In this document: piece after piece, positions 44,598 to 53,828 of the stretch | Layout of the letters: every line of letters begins with the position of its first letter | Position numbering within the stretch: the first letter of the stretch is position 1 | Source of the DNA: Pseudomonas fulva | GTDB lineage: Bacteria > Pseudomonadota > Gammaproteobacteria > Pseudomonadales > Pseudomonadaceae | Direction: 5' to 3' | Assembly: GCF_023517795.1 (NCBI RefSeq) | Contig: NZ_CP082928.1 | Location: 3,224,001 to 3,288,000, forward strand | Length of the DNA stretch: 64,000 nucleotides | Notes under the pieces: generated by a model | What the model was told of the DNA's origin: nothing | Database searches by the model: none | The model's input: only the letters and a program-made list of their open reading frames with translations | Translations under genes and position numbers: made by a program

Positions 44598-46085
44598 ATG
44601 CCACGACACTATGAGCACTGGATCAATAACTCAGAATCCAAGCCTTCCACAGGCCGTTACCTCAAGCGTTTTTCTCCTGCCCATGGTGCGGAGCTTGCTG
44701 AGTTCGCTGAAGGTTCTGCGCAGGATGTGGATGCAGCTGCTAAAGCTGCTCGTGCTCGCTTCGAGGACTCTGCTAGCTGGTCGAAGCTTTCTGGATCGGC
44801 TCGTTCGAAGATGCTCAATGATTGGGCAAATCTGATCGAGCGCGATATTGAGCAACTGGCAGTAGTAGAGGCAGAAGAGGTCGGCAAACCCATTGAGCTG
44901 GCTCGTGGCGAGCTTGGCTGGTCTGTGGAGTTGCTGCGCTATGCAGCTTCTCTGGCCTGGCAGGTAGGCGGAGATGCGTTCACCAACGTGGGCGAGGGAA
45001 AACTCGGCTTGATGACTCGAGAGCCGCGCGGCGTGATCGGCATGATCACCCCTTGGAACTATCCAATGGTGACCCTGTTCCAAAAGCTTCCCTATGCGCT
45101 CGCTGTCGGCTGTACCGCTGTCATTAAGTCCTCTGAGCTGACTTCTGGCACTACGTTTGCCGTTGCCCGTCTTGCTGCCGAGGCCGGTATCCCCGCTGGC
45201 GTCATTAACGTCGTGACGGGTGTGGGCGGTGTAGTGGGCGATGCTATTTCTCGTCACCCTGAGATCGACATGATCTCGTTCACCGGGTCGACCCAGGTGG
45301 GCAAGCTGATCTCGAAGGCTGCTGCGGACACCAATAAGTACGTAGGTCTTGAGCTTGGCGGGAAGTCCGCGAACATCGTTTTTGATGATGCGGACATCGA
45401 CGCTGCCCTGGACGGTGTGTTGTTGGGCTTCACTCTTAACCAAGGCGAGGAGTGTGTAGCAGGTAGCCGTCTGCTTATCCAGGACACTATCGCAGAGTCG
45501 TTTGTCGCTCAGTTAGTAAAGCGTGCGAACAAGCTCGTTGTTGGCTTGCCCTTGAATAATGAGACTCAGATTGGTGCTTTGATCCATGAGCAGCACCTTG
45601 AGAAGGTGCTTGAGATGATTCAGTCCGGTGTTGATCAGGGTGCCAAGCTTGAGTGTGGCGGTAGTCGTCTGACTCAAGGCGCTCTGGAGAAGGGGTTCTT
45701 CGTAGGCCCTACCATTTTCTCCAGCGTGACCCCTGAGATGCGGATCTTCCGTGAAGAGATCTTTGGGCCGGTGCTGACGGTTACTACCTTCAAAACTCAG
45801 CAAGAAGCTGTTGCTCTCGCGAACAATACGGAATACGGCCTAGGCAACGGTGTCTGGAGCAAAGACATCGATAAGGCGCTCGGTGTTTCGGAGAAGCTGC
45901 GCAGCGGTACCGTCTACGTCAACACATACTTTGAAACGAGTCCCCAGCTTCCATTCGGTGGTTACAAGGCCAGCGGTGTTGGGCGTGAAAATGGACTCAG
46001 TGGTCTGTTGGAGTTTACCGAGACCAAGACTACCTTCGTTAGCATGGGCAAGCGCGAGTACGCATATCCCAGTACCGTAGGTTGA
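44598..46085 (+). CDS. NAD(P)-dependent aldehyde dehydrogenase (BetB-like)
   Basis: 495 residues. Cofactor site GVIGMITPWNYPMVTLFQKLPYAL and FTGSTQVGKLI; catalytic Glu in LELGGKSANIVFDDADID; nucleophilic Cys in LNQGEECVAGSRLL; C-terminal PFGGYKASGVGREN. It resembles betaine-aldehyde and aminoaldehyde dehydrogenases. AGGAG precedes ATG 44598. It is followed after 106 bp by a choline-dehydrogenase-like GMC enzyme, so the pair probably oxidises an alcohol to the acid via the aldehyde. The polyamine-type importer and LacI regulator are likely partners. Confidence 0.88.
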   Translation: MPRHYEHWINNSESKPSTGRYLKRFSPAHGAELAEFAEGSAQDVDAAAKAARARFEDSASWSKLSGSARSKMLNDWANLIERDIEQLAVVEAEEVGKPIELARGELGWSVELLRYAASLAWQVGGDAFTNVGEGKLGLMTREPRGVIGMITPWNYPMVTLFQKLPYALAVGCTAVIKSSELTSGTTFAVARLAAEAGIPAGVINVVTGVGGVVGDAISRHPEIDMISFTGSTQVGKLISKAAADTNKYVGLELGGKSANIVFDDADIDAALDGVLLGFTLNQGEECVAGSRLLIQDTIAESFVAQLVKRANKLVVGLPLNNETQIGALIHEQHLEKVLEMIQSGVDQGAKLECGGSRLTQGALEKGFFVGPTIFSSVTPEMRIFREEIFGPVLTVTTFKTQQEAVALANNTEYGLGNGVWSKDIDKALGVSEKLRSGTVYVNTYFETSPQLPFGGYKASGVGRENGLSGLLEFTETKTTFVSMGKREYAYPSTVG

Positions 46086-46191
46086 GTATCGGCGCGATCG
46101 TCCTCGGGCGGTCGCGCTGTTCTTTTTTGGGGCGATCCCATCAGTGTTCACTTCGGCCACCGATGCCGGACAAGTGTTCTCGGAGAATCAT

Positions 46192-47841
46192 ATGAAAGAC
46201 ATGTACGGCCGTCCTCTAAAGGCAGAGTACGACTATGTTGTGATCGGCTCTGGCTCAGCAGGTGCCGTTGTTGCCTCTCGTCTTGCTGAGGACGCTAGCA
46301 AAACTGTGCTTCTAGTTGAGGCCGGCCCTAAAGACTCCAGTATTTATATCCGAATGCCTGCAGCCTTTGGCTTTCCACTGGTGGATGACAAATACAATTG
46401 GTATCTGCACTCCGAGCCTGAACCCTACCTCAACAACCGCAAAATTTATGAAGCCCGTGGTCGTGTCTTGGGCGGTTCCTCTAGCATCAATGGAATGAAC
46501 TGGGTGCGAGGCAACCCATGGGACTATGACAATTGGGCTGCGCTCGGCAACAAGGGATGGAGCTACGCTGAAGTCCTGCCATACTTTAAGAAGGCCGAAA
46601 CCTTTTCAGGTGGGGCCGATACTTATCGCGGCGACAAAGGGCCGATGCAAATCGAAACCTGTAAAGCCGAAAATCTGATGTATAAGGCCTTCTTGGAGGC
46701 CGGGAAGCAATATGGTCTCGAGCACGTCGAAGACCATAACGGATATAAGCAGGAAGGGGTGCATATCACTCAGCGCAATGTCCACGCAGGGCTGCGCTGG
46801 AGTACTTCTCGTGCTTACTTGCACTCTCAGCCAAAAAGACAAAATTTGCATGTCGCAATTTTGACTTTCGCTGAAAAAATTGAGTTCACCGGCAAGCGTG
46901 CCACCTCTGTTCGCTTGGTTGTGAATGGTGAAAAACTAAACGTGCGTGTGGGGCGTGAGGCAATCCTCTGTAGTGGTGCTCTCCATTCACCTCATTTGCT
47001 CATGCATTCTGGTATTGGTGATCAAGCGCAGCTTGAAAAGCTCGGTATCAAGGTAGTTCACCACCTTCCAGGTGTTGGCGAAGGCCTCAAGGATCATACT
47101 GCCGCACCAGTGCAGTATTCAGCGAAACTGAATGATTCTGCTGCCAAGGAGTTTTCGAAGTTCGGTCGCCTGAAACTGGGTGCTCAATGGCTTTTCCTCA
47201 AAAAAGGCATTGGGGCTACTAACCTGTTCGAAACGGGTGCATTTATTCGCACGCATGATGATGAGAAGATTCCTAACGTACAGTTCGAGTTTCTTCCGCT
47301 TCTGGGCGAGATGATGCACGGTGATGCTGTACTGGGTAATGGATTTCAGTACTTCTTCAGCCTAATGCGCCCAACAAGTACAGGTCGCGTCTGGATTGAT
47401 TCTAATGATCCAATGAAACCGCCGAAGTTTGTATTTAACTTTCTCTCAACCCAGTATGACCGAGATGTAGCAGTTGCCGGTGTAAAGGCTATTCGAAATA
47501 TTATTTCTCAGCAGGCGTGGGATATCTATCGTAAAGAAGAAATCATGCCTGGGGCTAAATACCATACTGATGATGAGATTCTAGAGTTCCTTAAAGAAAA
47601 CGCTGGTACAAACTATCACCCCTGCTGTACTTGTCGTATGGGTATCGATGATATGGCAGTTGTCAACCATCAAGGCAAGTTGCACGGTATAGAAAATGTT
47701 CGCGTGGTTGACGCGTCTATCATGCCTGAAATTGTCAGCGGCAATTTGAACGCACCGGTTATCATGATGGCAGAGAAGATTGCAGATGATATTCGTGGCA
47801 AGAGTTTGCCAGCGGCAGAAGTTGATTATTTCCGTCTGTAA
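46192..47841 (+). CDS. GMC-family alcohol dehydrogenase (BetA/choline dehydrogenase-like)
   Basis: 549 residues. FAD fold DYVVIGSGSAGAVVASRLAEDASKTVLLVEAG; GMC signature 1 ARGRVLGGSSSINGMNWVRGNPWDYDNWA; signature 2 GALHSPHLLMHSGIG; active-site His in NYHPCCTCRMG, and NLNAPVIMMAEKIADDI. CGGAG precedes ATG 46192; the open frame begins 16 codons earlier without an SD. It is likely the first step of a two-step alcohol oxidation with the ALDH upstream. Choline itself is not proven: betI and typical betT partners are absent. Confidence 0.88.
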   Translation: MKDMYGRPLKAEYDYVVIGSGSAGAVVASRLAEDASKTVLLVEAGPKDSSIYIRMPAAFGFPLVDDKYNWYLHSEPEPYLNNRKIYEARGRVLGGSSSINGMNWVRGNPWDYDNWAALGNKGWSYAEVLPYFKKAETFSGGADTYRGDKGPMQIETCKAENLMYKAFLEAGKQYGLEHVEDHNGYKQEGVHITQRNVHAGLRWSTSRAYLHSQPKRQNLHVAILTFAEKIEFTGKRATSVRLVVNGEKLNVRVGREAILCSGALHSPHLLMHSGIGDQAQLEKLGIKVVHHLPGVGEGLKDHTAAPVQYSAKLNDSAAKEFSKFGRLKLGAQWLFLKKGIGATNLFETGAFIRTHDDEKIPNVQFEFLPLLGEMMHGDAVLGNGFQYFFSLMRPTSTGRVWIDSNDPMKPPKFVFNFLSTQYDRDVAVAGVKAIRNIISQQAWDIYRKEEIMPGAKYHTDDEILEFLKENAGTNYHPCCTCRMGIDDMAVVNHQGKLHGIENVRVVDASIMPEIVSGNLNAPVIMMAEKIADDIRGKSLPAAEVDYFRL

Positions 47842-47857
47842 GAACAACTGAGCCTTT

Positions 47858-47885
47858 ACGGCGCCTTTCGGCGCCGTTTTTTTTT
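47858..47885 (+). terminator. rho-independent terminator after the GMC gene
   Basis: ACGGCGCC, loop TTTC, GGCGCCGT, then a run of nine T residues. Confidence 0.92.
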
Positions 47886-48766
47886 GCACTGGAAGGGCGC
47901 ATTCTTTCAGCCTTGTCTATGTGTCCTGAGTAACCGGGATGGTTATTCTTTGACTGTGCGGGAGCTGAGTCGAGGTGGGCCGTGGCCGCCGCAAGGGTGG
48001 GCGCTCGCGCAGGCCAGTCTACGTTTTCCAAGATCTTCTTTGCGGTGAAGTGGTGAGTCAGGTGCTTGCTGCAACTCGGCTCGCCATGTAGTCGAGATGC
48101 TTGGAGTCGCCGAAATCCTGCTGTACGGAAGCGAGCGGTAGGGTGACGATGATTTTAGAAATGGTAAGAATGATGACAGGGCAACGCTTCCCTGGCTGCA
48201 TCTTTACCATTGAGGTGGTCGCCGATCGTTATCCTTTAGCATTGATGTGCCTGCTGCAGCGGATGTCTCGCAGCGACTAGCAGCCAGCCTCGACGAGAGA
48301 TACTACAGCTGGGCCAGGCTCAAGCCATCCGCCCGGTATCTGTCTCACCTCCACATCAAAGTTGTGCAATCGGCCATTGGGAATCGTTGCTTGTCTGGTG
48401 TGCGATCGAGCAGGCAGGCCTTGACGGCTTGCTTGCGCAGTCATCGTGGTCTCCGAATTACCTAGTTTGCATGCTCGCTTCTGATCGTGCCAATCGCCAT
48501 TACGTTTCGGGCGTGAACTGAGCTCGAGCCGCACAAGGCCAGGCTATGCCCGGCAGCCCTCGAACTTCCGACAGGTCGCCAGGTACTTTTGCATGTAGCG
48601 CTGGGAGTGCTGTTGTGCACTGCCAACGAGTTTGAGCTAGCTCAGTCTGAAAGGATTGATCGGAGAAAGATGGACAGTAGTACCTTAGACTACCTGTCCA
48701 CTGGCCTAGGGCCAGGCAAGTGTTACTTTTATACACTTATGGCTATTTAGTGAGGGATTCGAGCCC
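47886..48766. other. about 0.9 kb without a convincing gene
   Basis: Open frames here are short and of poor composition on both strands. Around 48060-48120 the minus strand reads QDFGDSKHLDYMASRVAAS in one frame, which looks protein-like but is closed by stops on both sides, suggesting a decayed gene. Nothing else could be supported. Confidence 0.35.
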
Positions 48767-48791
48767 AAAAAAACCCCACTGTAAAGTGGGG
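48767..48791 (-). terminator. rho-independent terminator of the NCS1 permease gene
   Basis: Minus strand: CCCCACT, 4-base loop, AGTGGGG, then a T-run. It lies about 155 bases past the permease stop. Confidence 0.85.
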
Positions 48792-48946
48792 CGGGTAAAA
48801 ATTTAGATTTTCTTAGGTTGGGTTACAATCTATTCGACTGATTGATGTCCACATGAAACTGGGTTGTGAGTTCGCTGTTGGCCAGGGATGTCAATGTAAC
48901 TTTGACCCATGTGAGAACTGTCTTCATTGTTCCTCTCCTCATGGTC

Positions 48947-50320
48947 TCAGGCTGTTTGGCTGCAGTATTTAACTGACTTTCCCAGGTTTCGATTGCGCCA
49001 CAGGTACAAGGCTGCAGGTACTATGAGGGCTGGCACCCAACTGATATCAGTGCCGATCAGTTGGGCGAAGTAGCTCTTGTAGAACGAGAGCTCCATGAAT
49101 GGAATGCTACTGGCTACGCCGATTAGATAGATTGCAACTGTCCAGTGATTATGTTTTCCGTACTGGCCGTCGACGTCGAAAAGATCCTCGACATTATACT
49201 TGCCTTTCCGAACCAGATAGTAGTCGGTCAGATTTATCGCGCTCCAGGGCAGGAGGAAATATATCTGACAAATCAGGATGTCCGCAAAATATGCGTTGAA
49301 ATTGTACTGGGTATGTATGGCAATCAGAGTTGCTATGGCAGCGGTAACAGCCATTACAAAAAATTTGGTCTTGTTGCTGATCGTGTACATTTTCTTGAAG
49401 CCACTAAATATTGTGGCGGAGGACATGTAGGCGCTGTACAGATTGAGCACGTTGATTTCGAGGACGCCTATCACGATTATAATCAACGCGACCTTAGAAT
49501 AGTCACCAAATTGCTGGGCGATGATTGAGCCTGGGTTCGTTGCCGCGTCGGTGTAGATTGTCGCCAACAGTGCACCAAGAAGCATCACGAGCGTCGCACC
49601 AAGGGCATTGCCAATGTAGGTGAACCAGAAGGTAGCGCGAGCAGAGGTGTTTGCGGGCAGGTAGCGTGAGTAGTCAGCAACATAGGGCCCGAAACCCATA
49701 GTCCATGACGTCGCTTGGGTGATGGTCAGTAGGAAGGCGCTAAGTACAAAGCCGCTTTCACTGAAATCCATTGCGCCAGTCGGCAGGGGATCTTGCAGCA
49801 GGGCGATTGCTACGAACAGGAAGAGAAGTCCTGACAAGGCGGACATCCAGGCGCCGAGCTTGTGAATAAGTTCGTAGCCTACATAGCTGATGATCAGGGT
49901 CACCAGCCCAAAAATTATGATGGCCATGTCATCACCGACAGGGATGATGGATTTCACTGAGTCGCGCATCACTACGCCGTTGGCCGCAGTGAACAGGGTG
50001 TAAACCGCCACCACAATAAAGAGAGGGAGGCCGGCACCTACTACCCCGAATTGGGCGCGGCTCTGGATCATCTGCGGAATGCCCAGGTGCGGGCCTTGTG
50101 CAGAGTGAGCCGCCATGAAAAATGTGCCAATGAGGTTGCCGAGAATCAGTGCAACGGCCGTCCAAAATAGGTTAAGTCCAGCGATGATGCCTAGAGTGCC
50201 TACTACGAGGGTGGTTACCTGCATATTTGCGCTGAACCACATAGTGAAAAGACGGCGTGGGTGGCCGTAGCGCTCGTTCAATGGAATGAACTCGATGCTT
50301 CTGTTTTCAACTTCCATCAT
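48947..50320 (-). CDS. NCS1-type permease (purine/cytosine permease family)
   Basis: 457 residues, about 12 hydrophobic segments. Markers: RLFTMWFSANMQVTTLVVGTLGIIAGLNLFWTAVALILGNLIGTFFMAAHSAQGPHLGIPQMIQSRAQFG at the N-terminus, FGPYVADYSRYLP in the middle, and INLTDYYLVRKGKYNVEDLF. CodB-like NCS1 carriers import pyrimidines, purines, hydantoins or related N-heterocycles by Na+ or H+ symport. GAGGTC precedes the double ATG at 50320/50317. Two LacI-type palindromes lie upstream. It is a stand-alone transcription unit; the link to its neighbours is unclear. Confidence 0.88.
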   Translation of the reverse strand: MMEVENRSIEFIPLNERYGHPRRLFTMWFSANMQVTTLVVGTLGIIAGLNLFWTAVALILGNLIGTFFMAAHSAQGPHLGIPQMIQSRAQFGVVGAGLPLFIVVAVYTLFTAANGVVMRDSVKSIIPVGDDMAIIIFGLVTLIISYVGYELIHKLGAWMSALSGLLFLFVAIALLQDPLPTGAMDFSESGFVLSAFLLTITQATSWTMGFGPYVADYSRYLPANTSARATFWFTYIGNALGATLVMLLGALLATIYTDAATNPGSIIAQQFGDYSKVALIIIVIGVLEINVLNLYSAYMSSATIFSGFKKMYTISNKTKFFVMAVTAAIATLIAIHTQYNFNAYFADILICQIYFLLPWSAINLTDYYLVRKGKYNVEDLFDVDGQYGKHNHWTVAIYLIGVASSIPFMELSFYKSYFAQLIGTDISWVPALIVPAALYLWRNRNLGKSVKYCSQTA

Positions 50321-50409
50321 GACCTCTGTGTTGCACGCAGTGTGCCTTGCTGTGCCGCAGCACGATTAACGCTTTGCAGAGTAGAGGGGTTGCTTTCGGA
50401 ATCTACGGA

Positions 50410-50423
50410 TGTAAACGATTACA
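50410..50423. promoter_or_regulatory. LacI-type operator, proximal
   Basis: TGTAAACGATTACA, CG-centred and fitting the LacI/GalR-type pattern TGTAANCGNTTACA. It is 90 bp before the NCS1 permease start. Confidence 0.55.
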
Positions 50424-50544
50424 TTCCTTGCTGTGATGATCCATCTGGGGTTTTTACCCCCTTAGCGCTACCGATCTACTCAATTCATTGCATCTGGGTT
50501 TTGTTTTTAGCCGCGTTGCTAGGGTTTGAGACCATGCCTAGCAA

Positions 50545-50558
50545 TGTAATCGATTACA
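50545..50558. promoter_or_regulatory. LacI-type operator, distal
   Basis: TGTAATCGATTACA, a perfect 14-base palindrome 135 bp (about 13 turns) from the proximal site; the spacing would allow looping. Confidence 0.6.
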
Positions 50559-50771
50559 CGCACATTTTGTGCCAAGTGGCGGTGTTGTTTATCGGCCGTA
50601 AAATCTGGGTGTTCTGGCCTATTGATTGCGGGGTTGGTGCACTGTGGTGGGGCTATCTGTGGCTTTCCGCATCACTCTGATGCACGGCGCCGAGGGCGGC
50701 GCCATTAGGGAGGGGCTTGCTTTAGGGATGGGGCGTCGGGGTGCTCCTATGGAGCTCTCCGGAGCGGGGGG

Positions 50772-51788
50772 TTAGTCGAGGAGTCGCAGGATGTCTTCGA
50801 AGAGTGCTGCCGGCACTTGTACGCCATTCGCTTGGCTTCTTGCTCGAGCATCAAAGCGACGTTGTGAGGGGAGGCGGGCGCCCTGCTCTGTAATGAGGTT
50901 GAACATTTGTTCTGCGCTATCTAGGCCTCTTTGGTACGCGTCTCCAAGAAACACTTTGGGGTCAAGCGCTATCACCAGTTCGCCATGGCAGGGCGTCGCG
51001 CCGACTCCACCATCAAACGCTTGTGATTGAGCGCTTGTGAGATCGCCGATCAGTGAGCCCGCTAGCAGCTCGATCATTGCCGAAAGTGCTGAGCCCTTGT
51101 ATCCGCCAAATGTGCGCATTGCACCCTTGAGTGCTTCTTTGGGATCGGTAGTGGGGGAGCCGCTTGCGTCGACGGCCCACTCCGGAGGGATCGGTTGATT
51201 GGTTCTTGCGTGAAGCTCCAGGTCGCCCCGGGCTACGGCGCTCGTTGCAAAGTCGAATACAAATGGGTTTCCGTAGGGGCGTGGCCACGCAAACGCAAGC
51301 GGGTTCGTGCCAAAGACAGGCTTGTTGCCGCCAGCGGGTGCGACCCAGCTGTGGCTCGGGCTCATGGCGATTCCGACAAGTCCTCTTTCTGCAATTGCCT
51401 CAACTTCAGGCCAGAGCGCTGAGAAATGAAAGCAGTTGTTAATTGCCATGGCGGCAATCCCATTGGTCTTGGCTTTGTGGATTAGGGTGGGTAATCCAGT
51501 GTCGAAGCCCAAGAGGGAGTATCCGAAGCGAGAGTCAACGGTGACAATTCCGGGCGCCACGTCTTTCACAGTGGGAAGCGCTTGCGGGTCTACCTTGCCG
51601 TTACGCAGGGTGTTGACGCACACCAGTAGTCGGTAGATGCCGTGGGATTGGCATTCATCTCGCTGGCCTTGGGTGATCACCTTGGCGATAGAGGTTGCGT
51701 GTTCGGAAGACATTCCGTTGTGGATCAATACCTTGCGGGAGAGGTCATAAACCTCGTCCAGGGTTAGCATGACGTGGTTATCCGACAT
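50772..51788 (-). CDS. malate/lactate-dehydrogenase-2 family reductase, probable Pyr2C reductase
   Basis: 338 residues of the NAD(P)-dependent Ldh2/MDG2 family. Conserved elements: the catalytic His in DECQSHGIYRLL (near residue 49), VDSRFGYSLLGFDTGL, ISNSxHF-like INNCFHFSALWPEVEAIAERG, FGTNPLAFAWP and TFGGYKGSALSAMIELLAG. In hydroxyproline clusters this family supplies 1-pyrroline-2-carboxylate/1-piperideine-2-carboxylate reductase, completing trans-3-hydroxyproline to proline. AAGGAG precedes ATG 51788; the longer frame runs into the palindrome. It lies downstream of the semialdehyde dehydrogenase. Confidence 0.82.
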   Translation of the reverse strand: MSDNHVMLTLDEVYDLSRKVLIHNGMSSEHATSIAKVITQGQRDECQSHGIYRLLVCVNTLRNGKVDPQALPTVKDVAPGIVTVDSRFGYSLLGFDTGLPTLIHKAKTNGIAAMAINNCFHFSALWPEVEAIAERGLVGIAMSPSHSWVAPAGGNKPVFGTNPLAFAWPRPYGNPFVFDFATSAVARGDLELHARTNQPIPPEWAVDASGSPTTDPKEALKGAMRTFGGYKGSALSAMIELLAGSLIGDLTSAQSQAFDGGVGATPCHGELVIALDPKVFLGDAYQRGLDSAEQMFNLITEQGARLPSQRRFDARARSQANGVQVPAALFEDILRLLD

Positions 51789-51813
51789 CTTTTTCTCCTT
51801 TGTAGCAGGCGGG

Positions 51814-51839
51814 GCTGTATCCACCTAGGTGGATACAGC
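51814..51839. promoter_or_regulatory. 26-base perfect palindrome
   Basis: Left arm GCTGTATCCACCT, right arm its exact inverse. It lies 25 bp before the reductase start and after the aldehyde dehydrogenase stop. It contains TGTATCCA / TGGATACA, the core seen at other promoters here. It could be an operator for an internal promoter or an RNA hairpin; no T-tract follows. Confidence 0.7.
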
Positions 51840-51876
51840 TTTTCAGGTCACTCTCCTTTCTTGCGTGCCGGTTGCC

Positions 51877-53445
51877 TTAGAGCGAGCCGTTGATGCGCTG
51901 AGGAATGACGAGAGGGTTTGAATCAAGCAGTTCTTTCGGCAGCGCTTCTTCAGGGAAGTCCTGGTACGAGACCGGGCGAAGAAACCGGTTGATGGCCAGG
52001 CTGCCCACGGAAGTGGTTCGAGTATCAGAGGTCGCAGGGAATGGGCCCCCATGAACCATGGCGTGGCCAACCTCTACACCGGTTCCGAATCCGTTAATGA
52101 GTACGCGGCCTGCTTTCCTTTCGAGCGTTGGCAGCAGCTTGCGCAGCGAAGCCTGATCCTTGCCTTCGATGTGTACGGCGATAGTCAGTTGGCCTTCTAG
52201 GGATTTAAGCACCTTGAGTACTTCCTCTTCGCTTGAGCAGCGAACGATCAGGGAGCACGAGCCAAACACTTCCTCTCGCAGTTCGTGCCGGCTCAAGAAG
52301 CTTTCGCCAGTGGTCGCGAACAAGGCTGCTTGTCCTTGCAGGGCGGCACCTTGCTGGCCTTTTGCGATTGCTTCAACTGCATCGTTGGCTTCCAGCTTGG
52401 CAACGCCTGTGCAGTAGCTCTTGTGAATTCCTGGTGTGAGCATTGTTGCGGCAGCGACCGACTCGAGCGAGGTTGCGGCGGCAGCTTCAAACTTGCGCAG
52501 TTGCTCGCTGTCGACAGCGATCAATAGGCCAGGATTGGTACAGAATTGGCCTGCACCAAGGGTCAGCGATGCGACGAACGATTTTGCAATTTCTTCTGCT
52601 CGAGCATTGAGTGCGTGTTGCAGCAGGATGACCGGGTTGATGGAGCTCATCTCGGCGTAAACTGGAATGGGCTCTTCACGCGATGCAGCAATCTTCATCA
52701 GTGCAACGCCGCCCCCGCGAGAACCTGTAAAGCCCACGGCTTTGATGCGAGAGTCTGCGACCAGTCCCTGGCCAACGTTGCGCCCAGAGTCGTACAGAAG
52801 AGAGAAAACGCCTTGGGGAAGGCCGCAGGTGATGATGGCCTGCTGAATCGCCTTGCCCACCAGCTCGGCAGTTCCTGGGTGGGCTGAGTGTGCTTTTACG
52901 ATTACGGGGCATCCAGCGGCCAGGGCTGATGCGGTGTCGCCCCCAGCGACAGAGAAGGCCAGTGGAAAATTCGAGGCCCCAAATACTGCTACTGGCCCCA
53001 TTGCGATGTTCCTGAGGCGCAAGTCGACTCGCGGCGCGGGTTGGCGGTTTGGAATGGCCGGATCAATACGTGCGTCCAGGAATCCGCCCTCGCGCAGGAC
53101 TGCGGCGAAGAGAGAGAGCTGACCAACGGTTCGGCCTCGCTCTCCTTCAACGCGCCCTCGGGGTAGGCCTGTTTCCAGCATGCATCGTTCAACGAGCTCG
53201 TCGCCGAGCTCCATGATGTTCTTTCCGATTCTTTCCAGGAACGCTGCTCGATTTTCGAGGCTGGTCTCCCGGTACTCATCGAATGCCTCGTCTGCCAGCC
53301 TGCAGGCATGTTCGAGATCTTCGAGGGTGGCGCCACCAAATGCTGGTTCCAGTCGCTCGCCGGTTGCAGCGTTCAGTCCGTAAATTTGACCGTTTTGACC
53401 TTGAAAGCTGAGCTTGCCGATCAAAAGCTGACCTGTAATAGACAT
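51877..53445 (-). CDS. aldehyde dehydrogenase, probable 2-oxoglutarate semialdehyde dehydrogenase
   Basis: 522 residues. ALDH features: [83 protein letters not shown], and the catalytic Cys in [13 protein letters not shown]. The [28 protein letters not shown] segment and overall length match the KGSA dehydrogenase (type III-like) group used in hydroxyproline and sugar-acid catabolism. It would oxidise the semialdehyde from the DapA-like deaminase to 2-oxoglutarate. It is divergent from the GntR gene at 53829, with two operator-like elements between them. Confidence 0.85.
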   Translation of the reverse strand: MSITGQLLIGKLSFQGQNGQIYGLNAATGERLEPAFGGATLEDLEHACRLADEAFDEYRETSLENRAAFLERIGKNIMELGDELVERCMLETGLPRGRVEGERGRTVGQLSLFAAVLREGGFLDARIDPAIPNRQPAPRVDLRLRNIAMGPVAVFGASNFPLAFSVAGGDTASALAAGCPVIVKAHSAHPGTAELVGKAIQQAIITCGLPQGVFSLLYDSGRNVGQGLVADSRIKAVGFTGSRGGGVALMKIAASREEPIPVYAEMSSINPVILLQHALNARAEEIAKSFVASLTLGAGQFCTNPGLLIAVDSEQLRKFEAAAATSLESVAAATMLTPGIHKSYCTGVAKLEANDAVEAIAKGQQGAALQGQAALFATTGESFLSRHELREEVFGSCSLIVRCSSEEEVLKVLKSLEGQLTIAVHIEGKDQASLRKLLPTLERKAGRVLINGFGTGVEVGHAMVHGGPFPATSDTRTTSVGSLAINRFLRPVSYQDFPEEALPKELLDSNPLVIPQRINGSL

Positions 53446-53666
53446 TCAAATCCTCGCTTTAGGCAGTTTCACAGGGGCAGTCGAGACCGCCTTATTCATT
53501 GCGTTTCAGCCTGGATGGGGTGGGGTAGCCGCGCCGGAAAATTGAGCGTGACGGTTACCTCCATCTAGCTGTCCTTTGTGCCATCGCTGTTTCTCACGCT
53601 GCCTTGTTAGCCATTTCTGCGAAAGCTGAAGGCCTTTACTCAGGTGTGTGAAATGGTGAGCATGGT

Positions 53667-53684
53667 GGACACTGTATCCAATCT
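53667..53684. promoter_or_regulatory. TGTATCCA-type operator
   Basis: GGACACTGTATCCAATCT, core TGTATCCA; it resembles the inverse of the site at 32805-32824. Confidence 0.5.
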
Positions 53685-53785
53685 ACAGTTCATCTGTTCG
53701 TTAAGTCTAGACAATTGCAGGCTTCATTGAAAATTTTCATCCAATTAAGACTGTCTATAGGTCATAATTCTCGATTCAAGGGATT

Positions 53786-53805
53786 ATGGATGCAGGATCC
53801 CTGAT
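53786..53805. promoter_or_regulatory. GGATCC-containing operator-like element just before GntR
   Basis: ATGGATGCAGGATCCCTGAT, about 25 bp before the GntR start, where autoregulation would act. It resembles 56050-56066. Confidence 0.45.
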
Positions 53806-53828
53806 CATATCCAGCTTCACTCTGAGAA

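Larger units (their letters stand above)
50321..50771. promoter_or_regulatory. upstream region of the NCS1 permease with paired operators
   Basis: 451 bases without a gene. It holds TGTAAACGATTACA at 50410-50423 and the perfect palindrome TGTAATCGATTACA at 50545-50558, centres 135 bp apart, plus GC-rich sequence after the dehydrogenase stop at 50772. Confidence 0.5.
53446..53828. promoter_or_regulatory. divergent promoter region, KGSA dehydrogenase / GntR
   Basis: 383 bases without a gene. It carries operator-like elements at 53667-53684 and 53786-53805. Confidence 0.5.

Noticed and set aside
44631..45443. 270-codon open frame on the minus strand
   Set aside because: Opposite the aldehyde dehydrogenase, no family resemblance.
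46192..47841. Naming the ALDH/GMC pair betB/betA
   Set aside because: betI and a BCCT-type transporter are missing, and the regulator is LacI-type; choline is not supported by context.
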